This document shows, piece by piece, positions 15,699 through 25,529 of a stretch of 52,057 nt of DNA. Numbering within the stretch: position 1 is the stretch's first letter; each line of letters starts with the position of its first letter. The notes under the pieces are model-generated. The model was given only the letters and a program-made list of their open reading frames with translations, did not search any database and had not been told where the DNA came from. The stretch comes from Polymorphobacter multimanifer. GTDB taxonomy: Bacteria > Pseudomonadota > Alphaproteobacteria > Sphingomonadales > Sphingomonadaceae. Location: contig NZ_JACIIV010000025.1 of NCBI RefSeq assembly GCF_014205635.1, forward strand, positions 1-52,057, given 5' to 3'. The translations under genes were made by a program, and so were the position numbers.

Positions 15699-16169
15699 TC
15701 AGCGCGCGAGCGGCGCGCCGCCCGGCTCGGGCTGCGGCGCAGCCGGCGCTGCACCATTGACGTCATTGGCGCCAGCATTGGGCACAGCCTCGGTCACAGC
15801 ATTCGGCACAGCACCTGTCAAAGGCGCACCCAGCGGCACACCGGGCAGGATCGGCTGCGCACCCGGCGCGGTGAGCGGTGCACCGGTCGGCGCACCACCC
15901 AGCGGCACAAGGCTGGTATCCACCGCACGCGGCTTGCTCGTGCCGGCGGCCAGAACCGCGAGCAGGATCGAGGTCGAAATGAACATCACCGCCAGAACCG
16001 TGGTGGCGCGCGTCAGCAAATTGGCCGCGCCCCGCACCGACACCATGCCGCCGCCGGTGCCGCCGCCGATGCCCAGCCCGCCGCCCTCGGAGCGTTGCAG
16101 CAGGATCACCGTCACAAGGGCGAGCGCGATCAGCGCATGAACGACAAGAAGAAAGGTGGTCACGGGCAA
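15699..16169 (-). CDS. secG: Preprotein translocase subunit SecG
   Basis: A 156-residue SecG of the SecYEG channel. Two membrane helices (about 4-22 and 55-73) flank the conserved cytoplasmic loop ILLQRSEGGGLGIGGG with GGMVSVRGAANLLTRAT. The last 80 residues form an Ala/Pro/Gly-rich low-complexity tail of the kind common in alphaproteobacterial SecG, making the protein about twice the length of the E. coli one without the tail. It is in the usual place downstream of tpiA. Confidence 0.93.
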   Translation of the reverse strand: MPVTTFLLVVHALIALALVTVILLQRSEGGGLGIGGGTGGGMVSVRGAANLLTRATTVLAVMFISTSILLAVLAAGTSKPRAVDTSLVPLGGAPTGAPLTAPGAQPILPGVPLGAPLTGAVPNAVTEAVPNAGANDVNGAAPAAPQPEPGGAPLAR

Positions 16170-16242
16170 TATATCCGGATGGTCGGGGAATAATCCCGTC
16201 CCCTAGCGGCTCCACCCCGCAACTACAAGCGCCAGGGATACG

Positions 16243-16977
16243 TCAGCCCGCCGCCTTCACGATCGCCAACAGGCTCGCCGCGGTCAGGCTCGCCCCGCCC
16301 ACCAGCGCGCCGCCGACCTCGGGAACACCCAGCAGCAAGGCAGCATTGTCGGGCTTCACCGATCCCCCATAGAGAATCGCCACCCCCGCCCCCGCCGCCC
16401 CGAAGCGATCGACCAGCGCTGCCCTTACGTGCGCATGCATCGCCGCCACGTCCTCGGGCGTCGGCGTGCGCCCGGTGCCGATCGCCCACACCGGCTCATA
16501 CGCCACGATCAACCCGTCCGCCGCATCGGGCAAAGACCCTGCCAGCTGTCCCGCCACCACCGCCTGCGCCTGCCCGGCATCGCGCTCCGCCTCGGTCTCG
16601 CCCACGCACACGATCACCTGCAGTCCCGCCGCCCGCGCGGCCTCGGCCTTGGCGCGCACGTCGGCGTCGCTCTCACGCTGGTCCGCCCGCCGCTCGCTAT
16701 GCCCCACGATCACGAACCTCGCCCCGGCATCGGCGAGCTGTTCGGCCGAAACACAGCCGGTGTGCGCGCCCTTCGCCGCATGGTGGCAATCCTGCCCGCC
16801 GATCGGCACCGCCCCGCCGGCCGCATCCACCGCTGCCGCCACGAGCGTGAACGGCGGCGCAATCCAGACGTCAGCCAGCTCGGCCGTCGCCACCGCCCTT
16901 GCCACGGCCGCCACTTCGGCAAGCGAGGCCTTCAGCCCGTGCATCTTCCAGTTGCCCACGATCAGCGCCACAGCCAT
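16243..16977 (-). CDS. tpiA: Triosephosphate isomerase
   Basis: A 244-residue TIM-barrel enzyme interconverting dihydroxyacetone phosphate and glyceraldehyde 3-phosphate. The catalytic residues are present: Lys11 in GNWKMHG, His in VGHSERR and Glu in [11 protein letters not shown]. The phosphate loop [12 protein letters not shown] is intact. Length is normal. It is divergent from ppiD, with a 91-base shared upstream region, and leads the minus-strand set tpiA-secG. Confidence 0.98.
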   Translation of the reverse strand: MAVALIVGNWKMHGLKASLAEVAAVARAVATAELADVWIAPPFTLVAAAVDAAGGAVPIGGQDCHHAAKGAHTGCVSAEQLADAGARFVIVGHSERRADQRESDADVRAKAEAARAAGLQVIVCVGETEAERDAGQAQAVVAGQLAGSLPDAADGLIVAYEPVWAIGTGRTPTPEDVAAMHAHVRAALVDRFGAAGAGVAILYGGSVKPDNAALLLGVPEVGGALVGGASLTAASLLAIVKAAG

Positions 16978-17068
16978 CCTCCTGTTCTGCGCCGCGCTTG
17001 TGGCAAGCCGCCGCCATGGTTACAAGCCGCCGCACGCGCACGCGCCCGGTTTTGCAAGCAAGGTCTTC

Positions 17069-18970
17069 ATGCTCCAGTTCATCCGCAAGGGTCTCTCCAG
17101 CCCGATCGCCCTCGGCATCCTTGCCCTGGTCGTCGTCGCGTTCATCATCACCGGCGTGGGAGATCCTTTTGCCGGCAGCGCCACCCGCCAGGGTGTCATC
17201 GCCACGGTCGGGGACCGCACGATCAGCGAAGGCGATCTGCTCCGCACCCTCGACACCGTGCTGCAGACCGCCCGCCAGCAAACCCCCGATGCCACCCTCG
17301 CCGATCTCGCCAATGATGGCGCCGTGGGGCTGATGGCAGACCAGCTCGTCGGCCGCGCCGCAATCGAAGTCTATGCCGAATCGCTCGGCCTCGCCGCATC
17401 CGACCGCGCGGTCGGCGCCGTCATCGCCGCCATTCCCGCCTTCCAGGTCGCCGGCAAGTTCGATCAGGACACCTACAACCGCGTCATTTCCCAGCAGCGC
17501 CTGTCCGACGCCCAGCTCCGCCAGGATATCGCCGGCGACATCAGCCGCAAGGCGCTGCTCTCGCCGCTCACCGCCGCCATGAACATGCCCGCCGGCATGG
17601 CCACGCCGCTGGCGCAGTCGCTCGTCGATATCCGCCGCGGCGGGGTCGCCTTGGTGCCGCCTGGCACCGTCACTCCCGCCACCGATGCCGAAGTCACCGC
17701 CTTCTACACCGCCAACCGCAGCCGCTTCGCCGTGCCCGAGCGGCGCGGCTTCCGCTATGCGCTGCTCGATCCCGCACAGGTCGCGGTCACCGTCACCGAT
17801 GCGGACATCGCCGCCGCCTTCGCCAAGGATCCGGCGCGCTATGGTGCCGCCCCCACCCGCCGGCTGCTGCAGGTCGTGGTGCCCGATGAGGCCCGCGCCA
17901 AGGCCGTCGCCGCCGCTGCCGCCACCGAAGGCTTTGCCGCCGCCGCCCAGCGCCTCGCCGGCTTCGGCGCTGCCGACATCGCCATCGGGGAAAAGTCGCA
18001 GTCCGCGCTCGCCGCCGAAACCAGCCCCGCCGTCGCCGCAGCCGCTTTCGCGCTGCCGGTCGGCGGCATCAGCGCACCGGTCAGGTCGGCCTTCGGCTGG
18101 CATGTGCTGTCGCTCGAAGCCATGGGCAATCCGGCAAGGAGCCTGGCGCAGGTGCGCGACACCATCCGCCAGGAGTTGACCGCCCGCGCCGCCGCCGATG
18201 GCCTCGCCGCCACCGTCGCCCGCATCGAGGAAGCGGCCGAAGACGGCAAGAGCTTCGCCGACGTCGCCACCGCCGAGCGGCTCAACCTGTTCAGCCAGCC
18301 GCCCGTAACACGCGAAGGTGCGAGCATCGATGCTGCGCCGCTCGAAGGCGTGCCCGCCCGGCTCGCAGCCCTCGCCTTCGCCCAGCAGCCCGAGGACGGC
18401 ATCACCGTGCAGCGCCTCGAAGGCGAGCAGCTCGCCGCCATTGAAACCACCACCATCGTCGGCGCCACCGTGCGCCCCCTCGCAGAGATCAAGCAGTTGG
18501 TCGCCGAGCTCGCGGCGCGCGACAAGGCGGTCAAGGCCTCGCGCGCCCGCGCCGATGCCATCGTCGCCGCCGTCAAGTCGGGCACCCCCTTCGCCAAGGC
18601 CGTCACCGATGCCGGCCTGCCCGCCCCGCAGCCGCTCACCGGCCGCCGCGTCGATGTCCTCCAGCAGCCGCAGGTGCCACCCCTCATCCAGGCCTTCCTC
18701 ACCACCCAGCCCGGCACGACGCGCGTCATCGGCGGCATGGAAGGCTGGGCGCTTGTCCATGTCGCGGAAGTCACCCCCGGCAACCTCGCCGAGGCCCCAG
18801 GCCTCGTCGATGCGATGCGCCGCGAGATCGCCGGCCAGCTCCCCAACGAGTTCGCCGAAGCCCTTGCCGCCGCTGCCGAGCGCGAGATCAAGGCGACCCG
18901 CAACACCGCCGCCGTCGATGCCGTCCGCCGCCGGCTGTCGGGCGCAGGCGCGGCCGACCCCGCTTCATGA
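17069..18970 (+). CDS. ppiD: Peptidyl-prolyl isomerase PpiD-like periplasmic chaperone
   Basis: A 633-residue inner-membrane-anchored folding factor. An N-terminal membrane helix (about residues 10-30, ALGILALVVVAFIITGVG) anchors a large periplasmic part made of SurA/PpiD-like helical N-domains and parvulin-type rotamase segments. The best is at about 255-355, ending FGWHVLSLEAM, the typical last strand of a parvulin domain. Start ATG 17069 places the membrane helix at the N-terminus. The last four bases (ATGA) overlap the trpE start, so this chaperone gene heads the tryptophan run, an arrangement known in sphingomonads. Distinguishing PpiD from a SurA relative rests on the N-terminal anchor. 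Confidence 0.88.
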   Translation: MLQFIRKGLSSPIALGILALVVVAFIITGVGDPFAGSATRQGVIATVGDRTISEGDLLRTLDTVLQTARQQTPDATLADLANDGAVGLMADQLVGRAAIEVYAESLGLAASDRAVGAVIAAIPAFQVAGKFDQDTYNRVISQQRLSDAQLRQDIAGDISRKALLSPLTAAMNMPAGMATPLAQSLVDIRRGGVALVPPGTVTPATDAEVTAFYTANRSRFAVPERRGFRYALLDPAQVAVTVTDADIAAAFAKDPARYGAAPTRRLLQVVVPDEARAKAVAAAAATEGFAAAAQRLAGFGAADIAIGEKSQSALAAETSPAVAAAAFALPVGGISAPVRSAFGWHVLSLEAMGNPARSLAQVRDTIRQELTARAAADGLAATVARIEEAAEDGKSFADVATAERLNLFSQPPVTREGASIDAAPLEGVPARLAALAFAQQPEDGITVQRLEGEQLAAIETTTIVGATVRPLAEIKQLVAELAARDKAVKASRARADAIVAAVKSGTPFAKAVTDAGLPAPQPLTGRRVDVLQQPQVPPLIQAFLTTQPGTTRVIGGMEGWALVHVAEVTPGNLAEAPGLVDAMRREIAGQLPNEFAEALAAAAEREIKATRNTAAVDAVRRRLSGAGAADPAS

Positions 18971-20496
18971 GCCACACCGATGCGGTGATGCCCGCCGCCG
19001 ACGAAGCGATCGCCACGCTCGCCGCCGGCCGGGCGCTGCTTCTCCACACCAGCATCGTCGCCGACACCGAAACCCCGGTCTCCGCGATGCTCAAGCTCGG
19101 CACCAGCGGCTCGGGCGCCTTCCTGCTCGAATCGGTCGAAGGCGGCCAGGTCCGCGGCCGCCACTCGCTCATCGGCCTCGATCCCGATCTCGTATGGAAG
19201 GCCAGCGGCAACCAGGCGCGCATCAACCGCAACTGGCAGCAGGACCGCACTGCCTTCACCGACCAGCCCGGCGATGCCCTCACCCAATTGCGCGCGCTGG
19301 TGGCAGAAGCCCGCGCCGATGTTCCGCAAGGCCTGCCCGCCGCACTCGCCTGCCTCGTCGGCTATATCGGCTATGAAGCCGTCCGCCTCACCGAGCCCAG
19401 CGTCCCCGCAGCCCCCCCGTCGCCGCTCGGCCTGCCGGACATGATCTTCGTCCGCCCCCAGCTGCTGCTGGTGTTCGACCGGCTTCGCGACGTGCTCCAC
19501 ATCGTCGCCCCGCTATTCCCCGATCAGCCCGGCACGCCGGAAGCCCGCCACGCCGCCGCCCTCGACCGGCTGCACGCCGCCGCCCGGTCGCTGAGCGCCC
19601 CCCTGCCACCCCGCAACACCCCTTCGGCACCCCTTCCCGACCCCATCCTCACCGCGCACACCCCGCCCGAACGCTATGCCGCGATGGTCGAGACGGCGCG
19701 TGAATACATCCTCGCCGGGGACATTTTCCAGGTCGTCCTCGCGCAGCGATTCAGCCTGCCCTTCCCGCTTCCCCCCTTCGATCTCTACCGCGCTCTGCGC
19801 CGCATCAACCCCTCCCCCTTCCTCTATTTTCTCGATCTTCCGGGCTTTGCCCTTGTCGGCTCCAGCCCCGAGATCCTCGTCCGCGCGCGTGAAGGCAAGG
19901 TCACCATCCGCCCCATCGCCGGCACCCGCCCCCGCGGCCGCGACGCGGCGCAAGACGCCGAGAACCGCGCCAGCCTCCTCGCCGACGCCAAGGAGCAGGC
20001 CGAGCACCTCATGCTCCTCGATCTCGGCCGCCACGACACCGGCCGCGTCAGCATCCCCGGAACCGTGCGCGTCACCGACCGTGCCGGCGTCGAATTCTAC
20101 AGCCATGTCATGCACATCGTCTCCAACGTCGAGGGCCGGCTGGCCCCCGGCGTCGATGCCGTCGATGCCCTTCTCGCCGGCTTTCCCGCCGGCACGGTGA
20201 GCGGCGCCCCCAAGGTCCGCGCCGCCCAGGTCATCGCCGAACTCGAACCCGAAGCCCGGGGCGCCTATGCCGGTGGTGTGGGCTATTTCAGCCCGAGCGG
20301 AGACATGGATAGCTGCATCGTGCTGCGCACCGCGGTGGTCAAGGATGGCACCATGCACATCCAGGCGGGTGCCGGCATCGTCGCCGACAGCGTGGCGGCT
20401 TACGAGCAGCGCGAGTGCGAAGCCAAGGCCGGAGCGCTTGTCGCAGCCGCCCGCGCCGCTCTCGCCGCCGCCGCCGAGCCGGGCTATGGGCAGTGA
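18967..20496 (+). CDS. trpE: Anthranilate synthase component I
   Basis: A 509-residue chorismate-utilising enzyme that, with the TrpG glutaminase, makes anthranilate, the first committed step to tryptophan. The N-terminal region has the feedback-inhibition segment FLLESVEGGQVRGRHSLIG, containing the LLES element that binds tryptophan in related enzymes. The C-terminal catalytic region includes PIAGTRPRG, DLGRHDTGRV, EFYSHVMHIVSNVEG and FPAGTVSGAPKVRA. It starts four bases before the ppiD stop and is followed by a DUF427 gene before trpG. No leader-peptide attenuator is possible here, because the gene is coupled to ppiD. Confidence 0.97.
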   Translation: MSHTDAVMPAADEAIATLAAGRALLLHTSIVADTETPVSAMLKLGTSGSGAFLLESVEGGQVRGRHSLIGLDPDLVWKASGNQARINRNWQQDRTAFTDQPGDALTQLRALVAEARADVPQGLPAALACLVGYIGYEAVRLTEPSVPAAPPSPLGLPDMIFVRPQLLLVFDRLRDVLHIVAPLFPDQPGTPEARHAAALDRLHAAARSLSAPLPPRNTPSAPLPDPILTAHTPPERYAAMVETAREYILAGDIFQVVLAQRFSLPFPLPPFDLYRALRRINPSPFLYFLDLPGFALVGSSPEILVRAREGKVTIRPIAGTRPRGRDAAQDAENRASLLADAKEQAEHLMLLDLGRHDTGRVSIPGTVRVTDRAGVEFYSHVMHIVSNVEGRLAPGVDAVDALLAGFPAGTVSGAPKVRAAQVIAELEPEARGAYAGGVGYFSPSGDMDSCIVLRTAVVKDGTMHIQAGAGIVADSVAAYEQRECEAKAGALVAAARAALAAAAEPGYGQ

Positions 20497-20511
20497 AAGA
20501 GGAGAAAACCC

Positions 20512-20796
20512 ATGGCCAAAGCTGAGTGGAACGGCGTCACCATCGCCGAATCGAACCACACCGTGATTGTTGAAAACAATCACTATTTCCCGCCCGAAAG
20601 CGTCAACGCAGCACTGCTTCAGCCAAGCACCCTCACCAGCGTGTGCGGCTGGAAGGGTACCGCGCATTATCACAGCCTCAACGTCGATGGTGCGGTCAAC
20701 AAGGATGCCGCCTGGTATTACCCCGAGCCCAAATCCGCCGCGTCGAACATCAAGGGCCACATCGCCTTCTGGAAAGGCGTCAAAGTCACCGCATGA
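20512..20796 (+). CDS. DUF427 domain protein inside the trp operon
   Basis: A 94-residue single-domain protein of the DUF427 family: [10 protein letters not shown] at the start, then [19 protein letters not shown] (the conserved Cys-x-x-Lys-Gly patch), and [20 protein letters not shown] near the end. It has its own strong ribosome binding site (AGAGGAG) 15 bases after trpE, and its last four bases (ATGA) overlap the trpG start, so it is an integral operon member and not an accident of position. DUF427 proteins are small beta-rich proteins without an established activity. The tight coupling suggests a role near chorismate/anthranilate metabolism, but this is inference. Confidence 0.9.
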   Translation: MAKAEWNGVTIAESNHTVIVENNHYFPPESVNAALLQPSTLTSVCGWKGTAHYHSLNVDGAVNKDAAWYYPEPKSAASNIKGHIAFWKGVKVTA

Positions 20797-21386
20797 TCCT
20801 TGTCATCGACAACTATGACAGCTTCACCTTCAACCTCGTCCACTATCTCGAGGAACTGGGGGCGCCGACGCACGTCGTCCGCAACGATGCCATCACCGTG
20901 GCAGACGCCATGGCGCTGCGCCCCGCCGCCATCCTTCTCTCCCCCGGCCCCTGCACCCCCAATGAAGCCGGCATCTGCCTGGGTCTGATCGCCGCCGCGG
21001 CGCAAGCCCGGCTGCCGCTGCTCGGCGTCTGCCTCGGCCATCAGGCGCTCGGCCAGGCCTTCGGCGGCCGCGTCATCCGCGCACCCCGGGTGATGCATGG
21101 CAAGACCAGCGACATCGCCCACACCGGCACCGGCGTGTTTGCCGGCCTCCCCAGCCCCTATCTCGCCACCCGCTACCACAGCCTGATCGTCGAAGCGGAA
21201 ACCCTGCCCACCTGCTTCACGGTCAACGCGCGCGCCGACGGCCTCATCATGGGCATGCACCACAAGACGCTGCCGCTCCACGGCGTGCAGTTCCACCCCG
21301 AGAGCATCGCCACCGAGCATGGCCATGCGCTGCTCGCCAACTTCCTCGATTCCGCAGGGATCGCCCACAGCGCTGTCCCGGCATGA
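20793..21386 (+). CDS. trpG: Anthranilate synthase component II (glutamine amidotransferase)
   Basis: A 197-residue class I glutaminase that supplies ammonia to Trp[15 protein letters not shown] at the N-terminus, the nucleophile Cys in [13 protein letters not shown] and the His-Glu pair in [15 protein letters not shown] are all present. It overlaps the DUF427 gene upstream and trpD downstream by four bases each. Such glutaminases can also serve para-aminobenzoate synthase (PabA); no separate pabA is visible here, so dual use is possible. Confidence 0.96.
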   Translation: MILVIDNYDSFTFNLVHYLEELGAPTHVVRNDAITVADAMALRPAAILLSPGPCTPNEAGICLGLIAAAAQARLPLLGVCLGHQALGQAFGGRVIRAPRVMHGKTSDIAHTGTGVFAGLPSPYLATRYHSLIVEAETLPTCFTVNARADGLIMGMHHKTLPLHGVQFHPESIATEHGHALLANFLDSAGIAHSAVPA

Positions 21387-22372
21387 TCCGGCCGCTCCCC
21401 GATCCGTCCCGGCCCCTCGACGCGCAAGCCGCCGCCGATGCCTTCGCCCGCATCCTCGACGGCGACGCCGAGGACGCCGCCCTCGCCGGCTTCCTCACCA
21501 TCCTGGCCGAGCGCGGCGAAACCGTCCTGGAAGTCACTGCCGCCGCTCGCGCCCTCCGCGCCCGCATGGCGCACCGTGTCGATGCCCCCGACACCGCGAT
21601 CGACGTCTGCGGCACCGGCGGCGATGGCATGCACAGCCTCAACATCAGCACCGCTGTCAGCCTCGTCGTCGCGGCCTGCGGCGTGCCCGTCGCCAAGCAC
21701 GGCAACCGCGCCGCGTCCTCGGCGAGCGGCGCCGCCGACGTCCTCGCCGCCCTCGGCGTCCCCGAGCTGCCGATCGAACGCCTCGGTCCCTGCCTGCGCG
21801 AGGTCGGCATCACCTTCCTCCACGCCGCGCGCCACCACCCCGCCATGGCGCGCGTGGCGCCAGTGCGCCGCGCGCTCGGCCGCCGCACGATCTTCAACCT
21901 GCTCGGGCCCCTCGCCAACCCCGCCGGGGTCAAGCGGCAGATCGTCGGCGTCTTCGCCCCCCACGCCATGCCCCTCCTCGCCGGCGCCCTCGCCAGCCTC
22001 GGCACCCGCCGCGCCATGGTCGTCCACGGCGACGGCTTCGACGAGCTCGCCATCTCGGCGGCGAGCGAGGCCCTCATTGTCGAAGGCACCAGCCTGACCA
22101 GGCAGCGCATTCACCCCGAAGACGCTGGCCTGCCCCTCCACCCCGCCGCCAGCCTCGCCGGCGGAGACCCCGCCCACAACGCCCGCGCCCTCGAAGCCCT
22201 GCTGGCGGGAGCCAATGGCGGCTACCACGACATCGTCGTCCTCAACGCCGCCGCCGCCCTCACTGTCGCCGATCCCGCCCTCACCCTCCCTGCCGCCGCC
22301 GCGCGTGCCGCACAGGCACTGGCCAGCGGCGCTGCTGGCGATACACTGGCGCTATGGAAAGCCTTTCGATGA
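21383..22372 (+). CDS. trpD: Anthranilate phosphoribosyltransferase
   Basis: A 329-residue enzyme that transfers phosphoribosyl from PRPP to anthranilate. The PRPP-binding glycine-rich loop [16 protein letters not shown] (about 73-88) and the second signature [20 protein letters not shown] (about 106-125) are intact, as is [12 protein letters not shown]. Single-domain, not fused to trpG as in enterobacteria. Starts at the ATGA overlap with trpG and ends in the overlap with trpC. Confidence 0.97.
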   Translation: MIRPLPDPSRPLDAQAAADAFARILDGDAEDAALAGFLTILAERGETVLEVTAAARALRARMAHRVDAPDTAIDVCGTGGDGMHSLNISTAVSLVVAACGVPVAKHGNRAASSASGAADVLAALGVPELPIERLGPCLREVGITFLHAARHHPAMARVAPVRRALGRRTIFNLLGPLANPAGVKRQIVGVFAPHAMPLLAGALASLGTRRAMVVHGDGFDELAISAASEALIVEGTSLTRQRIHPEDAGLPLHPAASLAGGDPAHNARALEALLAGANGGYHDIVVLNAAAALTVADPALTLPAAAARAAQALASGAAGDTLALWKAFR

Positions 22373-23151
22373 CCGACACGCTCACCACAATCTGCGCCAA
22401 CAGCCGCGCCCATGTCGCCATGCGCAGCGAAAAGCACAGCCTCGCAGATCGCGAAGCCGCCGCCGCGGCCGCTTCGCCACCCCGCGGCTTCATCGCCGCC
22501 ATCCACGCCGCGCATGCCCGCGAGGACAAGGCGCTCATCGCAGAAATCAAGAAAGCATCGCCCTCCAAGGGCCTTATCCGAAAGGATTTCCATCCCGCCG
22601 CCATCGCCCGCGCCTATCAGGCCGGCGGCGCTACCTGCCTCTCCGTCCTCACCGAAGAGCGTTGGTTCCTCGGTGCGGACAACTACCTCATCGAAGCCCG
22701 CGCCGCCTGCACCCTGCCGGTCCTCGCCAAGGATTTCTTCGTCACCCGTTGGCAGATCGCCAACGCCCGCGCCATCGGTGCCGATTGCATCCTGCTCATC
22801 ATGGCAGCCCTCTCCGACGCCGAAGCCATCGACCTCGAAGCCTATGCCCACAGCCTCGGCCTCGATGTCCTTGTCGAAGTCCATGATGCTGCCGAACGCG
22901 ACCGCGCGCTGCAGCTCAAGACCCCGCTTCTCGGCATCAACAACCGCAATCTCAAGACGTTGAACGTCGATCTTGTAACAAGCTTCGAGCTCGCTGACAC
23001 CCCCGGCCGCACCCTTGTCGCCGAATCCGGCCTTTCCGGCCCCGCCGAACTTGCGGCCCTTCAAGCGCGCGGCATCAACACCTTCCTCATCGGAGAATCG
23101 CTCATGCGCCACTCCGATGTCGAAGCCGCCACACGTGCACTGCTGGCATGA
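22369..23151 (+). CDS. trpC: Indole-3-glycerol phosphate synthase
   Basis: A 260-residue TIM-barrel enzyme that closes the indole ring. Characteristic segments are LIAEIKKASPSKGLI (catalytic Lys and phosphate site), VLTEERWFLGA, PVLAKDFFVTRWQI, GINNRNLKTLNVD and VAESGLSGPAELA. Not fused to TrpF, and trpF and trpBA are not in this window. The start (ATGA with trpD) is chosen over a second ATG six codons earlier because it keeps the four-base overlap used throughout this run. Confidence 0.97.
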   Translation: MTDTLTTICANSRAHVAMRSEKHSLADREAAAAAASPPRGFIAAIHAAHAREDKALIAEIKKASPSKGLIRKDFHPAAIARAYQAGGATCLSVLTEERWFLGADNYLIEARAACTLPVLAKDFFVTRWQIANARAIGADCILLIMAALSDAEAIDLEAYAHSLGLDVLVEVHDAAERDRALQLKTPLLGINNRNLKTLNVDLVTSFELADTPGRTLVAESGLSGPAELAALQARGINTFLIGESLMRHSDVEAATRALLA

Positions 23152-23618
23152 GCCGCCTCACCCATCTCGACGGCCAGGGTGCCGCGCATATGGTCGACAT
23201 CTCCGCCAAGACCGCGACCCGCCGCGAGGCGCTCGCCGAAGGCCGCATCACTATGGGCGAGACCGCCCTCACCGCCATCCGCGACGCCACGCTCAAAAAG
23301 GGCGATGCTCTCGCCACCGCGCGCATCGCCGGCATCATGGCCGCCAAGGCCACCTCCTCGATCATCCCCCTCTGTCACCCGCTCCCCCTCGATGCCGTCA
23401 GCGTCGATCTGGCGCTCGAGGAGGACGGCATCCGCGTCCAGGCGCGCGTCGTCACCACCCATGGCACCGGCGTGGAAATGGAAGCACTTACAGCAGTTTC
23501 CGCCGCACTCCTCACCTTGTACGACATGGCGAAATCGCTCGATCGGTCGATGGTCATCGGCCAGGTGCGCCTGCGCGAAAAGTCCGGCGGCCGCTCGGGC
23601 GACTTCCAGGGGACATGA
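23148..23618 (+). CDS. moaC: Cyclic pyranopterin monophosphate synthase MoaC
   Basis: A 156-residue molybdenum cofactor biosynthesis enzyme acting after MoaA in the conversion of GTP to cyclic pyranopterin. The conserved IIPLCHPLPLD and the catalytic stretch GTGVEMEALTAVSAALLTLY with DMAK are present. The common Cys of the DMCK variant is Ala here, while the catalytic Lys and Asp are kept. It starts four bases before the trpC stop and overlaps moeA by four bases. Confidence 0.97.
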   Translation: MSRLTHLDGQGAAHMVDISAKTATRREALAEGRITMGETALTAIRDATLKKGDALATARIAGIMAAKATSSIIPLCHPLPLDAVSVDLALEEDGIRVQARVVTTHGTGVEMEALTAVSAALLTLYDMAKSLDRSMVIGQVRLREKSGGRSGDFQGT

Positions 23619-24814
23619 GCCTGCTGCATCCCGACGAAGCCCTCGCCCGCCTGCTCGCCAGCGCCGGCCCTCTCGGCACCGAGACCCTTCTGCTGGCGGT
23701 AGCCGCCGGCCGCATCGCTGCCGAACCCGTCCACGCCCGCCTCACCCAACCCCCCTTCGCCGCCAGCGCCATGGACGGCTGGGCCGTGCGCTGGGCAGAC
23801 ATGCCCGGCCCCTTCCGCATCATCGGCGAATCCGCCGCCGGCCATGGCTTCGCCGGCCATATCGGTACCGGCGAGACCGTCCGCATCTTCACCGGCGCAC
23901 CGCTGCCGGCCGGCGCCGACACGGTGATCGTGCAGGAAGAAGTGCACCGGGAGGGCCAGATCGCCATCCTGTCCGGCGAAGGCCCACCAACGATCGGCGC
24001 CCATATTCGCAAGGCAGGCCAGGACTTTGCGGAAGGTTCCTCCGTCATCACCCAAGGAACGCGCCTCACCGCGCGCCACCTCGGACTGCTCGCCGCCGCT
24101 GGCCATGGCAGCGTCCGCGTGCTCCGCCGTCCCCGCGTCACCCTCATCGCCACCGGCGACGAACTCGTCCCCCCCGGCACCCGCCCCGGCCCCGGCCAAA
24201 TCATCAGCAGCAACGGCGTGATGCTCGCCGCCCTTTTCACCGCAGCCGGCGCCCACGTCACCGATCTCGGCATCATTCCGGATGACAGCAGCGCCATCGC
24301 CGCCGGCATCAGCGGCACCGAAGCCGATCTCATCGTCACCATCGGCGGCGCCTCGGTCGGCGACCATGATCTCATCATCCCCGTCCTGCAGGGCCTCGGC
24401 GCCACGCTCGATTTCTGGAAGATCGCCATGCGCCCGGGCAAGCCGCTCATCGCCGGAGCGCTCGGCAGCACGCGCATCCTCGGCCTCCCCGGCAATCCCG
24501 TCTCCGCCTATGTCTGCGCATTGCTCTTCGGGTGGCCGCTGGTCCGCGCGCTCGGTGGGCGCGCCACCGAATTGCCGACCATACGGGCACCGCTGGCAGT
24601 CGCCCTCCCCGCAAGCGGCAACCGCCGCGATCATCTGCGCGCTTGGCTGCTCCCCGATGGCAGCGTGCAACCCGCCCCCGCCCAGGACAGTGCGCAGCTC
24701 GCGGCGCTGGCACAAGCCGAAGTCCTCATCATCCGCGAAGCCCATGCCCCGCCTGCGGAAACGGGCGAAACCGTCACTTGCATCGCGCTTGACATGTTCT
24801 CGGATGTTGCCTAA
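23615..24814 (+). CDS. moeA: Molybdopterin molybdenumtransferase MoeA
   Basis: A 399-residue enzyme that inserts molybdate into adenylated molybdopterin. Family segments: [14 protein letters not shown] (about 45-58), [65 protein letters not shown] (molybdopterin/nucleotide site), [10 protein letters not shown] and [12 protein letters not shown]. Complete and of normal length. Its stop ends two bases before the LexA box, so the run ppiD-moeA ends exactly where lexA regulation starts. Confidence 0.97.
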   Translation: MSLLHPDEALARLLASAGPLGTETLLLAVAAGRIAAEPVHARLTQPPFAASAMDGWAVRWADMPGPFRIIGESAAGHGFAGHIGTGETVRIFTGAPLPAGADTVIVQEEVHREGQIAILSGEGPPTIGAHIRKAGQDFAEGSSVITQGTRLTARHLGLLAAAGHGSVRVLRRPRVTLIATGDELVPPGTRPGPGQIISSNGVMLAALFTAAGAHVTDLGIIPDDSSAIAAGISGTEADLIVTIGGASVGDHDLIIPVLQGLGATLDFWKIAMRPGKPLIAGALGSTRILGLPGNPVSAYVCALLFGWPLVRALGGRATELPTIRAPLAVALPASGNRRDHLRAWLLPDGSVQPAPAQDSAQLAALAQAEVLIIREAHAPPAETGETVTCIALDMFSDVA

Positions 24815-24816
24815 TC

Positions 24817-24831
24817 GTTCCGCATGTGTTC
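24817..24831 (+). promoter_or_regulatory. SOS (LexA) box upstream of lexA
   Basis: GTTC, seven bases, GTTC: the alphaproteobacterial LexA recognition motif, 33 bases before the lexA start codon. This implies that lexA is autorepressed and induced by DNA damage independently of the upstream operon. I did not search the whole window for further copies systematically. Confidence 0.88.
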
Positions 24832-24863
24832 CCAAGGCAGCTGTGCCAAACAGGGGGTTAAGC

Positions 24864-25523
24864 ATGTTGACGCGCAAACAGCAGGAACTGCTCGGTTTCA
24901 TCGATGACCGGCTCAAGGCGAGCGGTGTTTCCCCGAGCTTCGAGGAAATGAAGGAGGCGCTCAGCCTTCGCTCCAAATCCGGCGTCCATCGCCTAATCAA
25001 TGCCCTTGAGGAGCGCAACTTCATCCGCCGCCTCCCCAACCGCGCACGCGCGCTCGAAGTGCTGCGCCTGCCCGATGCGATGAAGCCGGCGCCCGCGGTC
25101 GCCGCCAAGTCATCGTTGCCGCTCCCCGAGCCCGCCAACGACAGCGTGTCGGTGCCGCTTCACGGCCGCATCGCTGCCGGTCTGCCGGTGGAGGCACTTG
25201 AATCCGATCGCTCGCTTGCCGTGCCCTCGGCCCTGCTCGGCCCCGGCGATCATTACGCGCTCGAAGTCTCGGGTGACTCGATGATCGAGGCCGGCATCTT
25301 CGACGGCGATTATGCCCTCATTCGCCGCTGCGAGGATGCACGCGACGGTGATATCGTCGTGGCACTCATCGACGACAGCGAGGCGACGCTGAAGTACATC
25401 CGCCGCGAAAAGAACATGGTCCGTCTCGATCCTGCCAACAGCACTCACACCCCGCAGCACTACCGCCCCGAGCAGGTTCGTGTGCAGGGCCGCCTCGCCG
25501 GGATCCTCCGCCGCTACCATTGA
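24864..25523 (+). CDS. lexA: SOS response transcriptional repressor LexA
   Basis: A 219-residue repressor. The N-terminal winged helix-turn-helix (residues 1-65, [38 protein letters not shown]) matches LexA of this class. The latent protease domain has the Ala-Gly cleavage site in GRIAAGLP, the nucleophile Ser in [10 protein letters not shown] and the Lys in [10 protein letters not shown]. RecA filaments trigger its self-cleavage in known systems. The start at 24864 follows AGGGGG, with the SOS box upstream. It is convergent with comEC, with six bases between the stop codons. Confidence 0.98.
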   Translation: MLTRKQQELLGFIDDRLKASGVSPSFEEMKEALSLRSKSGVHRLINALEERNFIRRLPNRARALEVLRLPDAMKPAPAVAAKSSLPLPEPANDSVSVPLHGRIAAGLPVEALESDRSLAVPSALLGPGDHYALEVSGDSMIEAGIFDGDYALIRRCEDARDGDIVVALIDDSEATLKYIRREKNMVRLDPANSTHTPQHYRPEQVRVQGRLAGILRRYH

Positions 25524-25529
25524 GGTAGA

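Noticed and set aside
16871-18760. A long Gly/Asp/Glu-rich minus-strand frame
   Set aside because: Antisense to ppiD; low-complexity composition with no motif.
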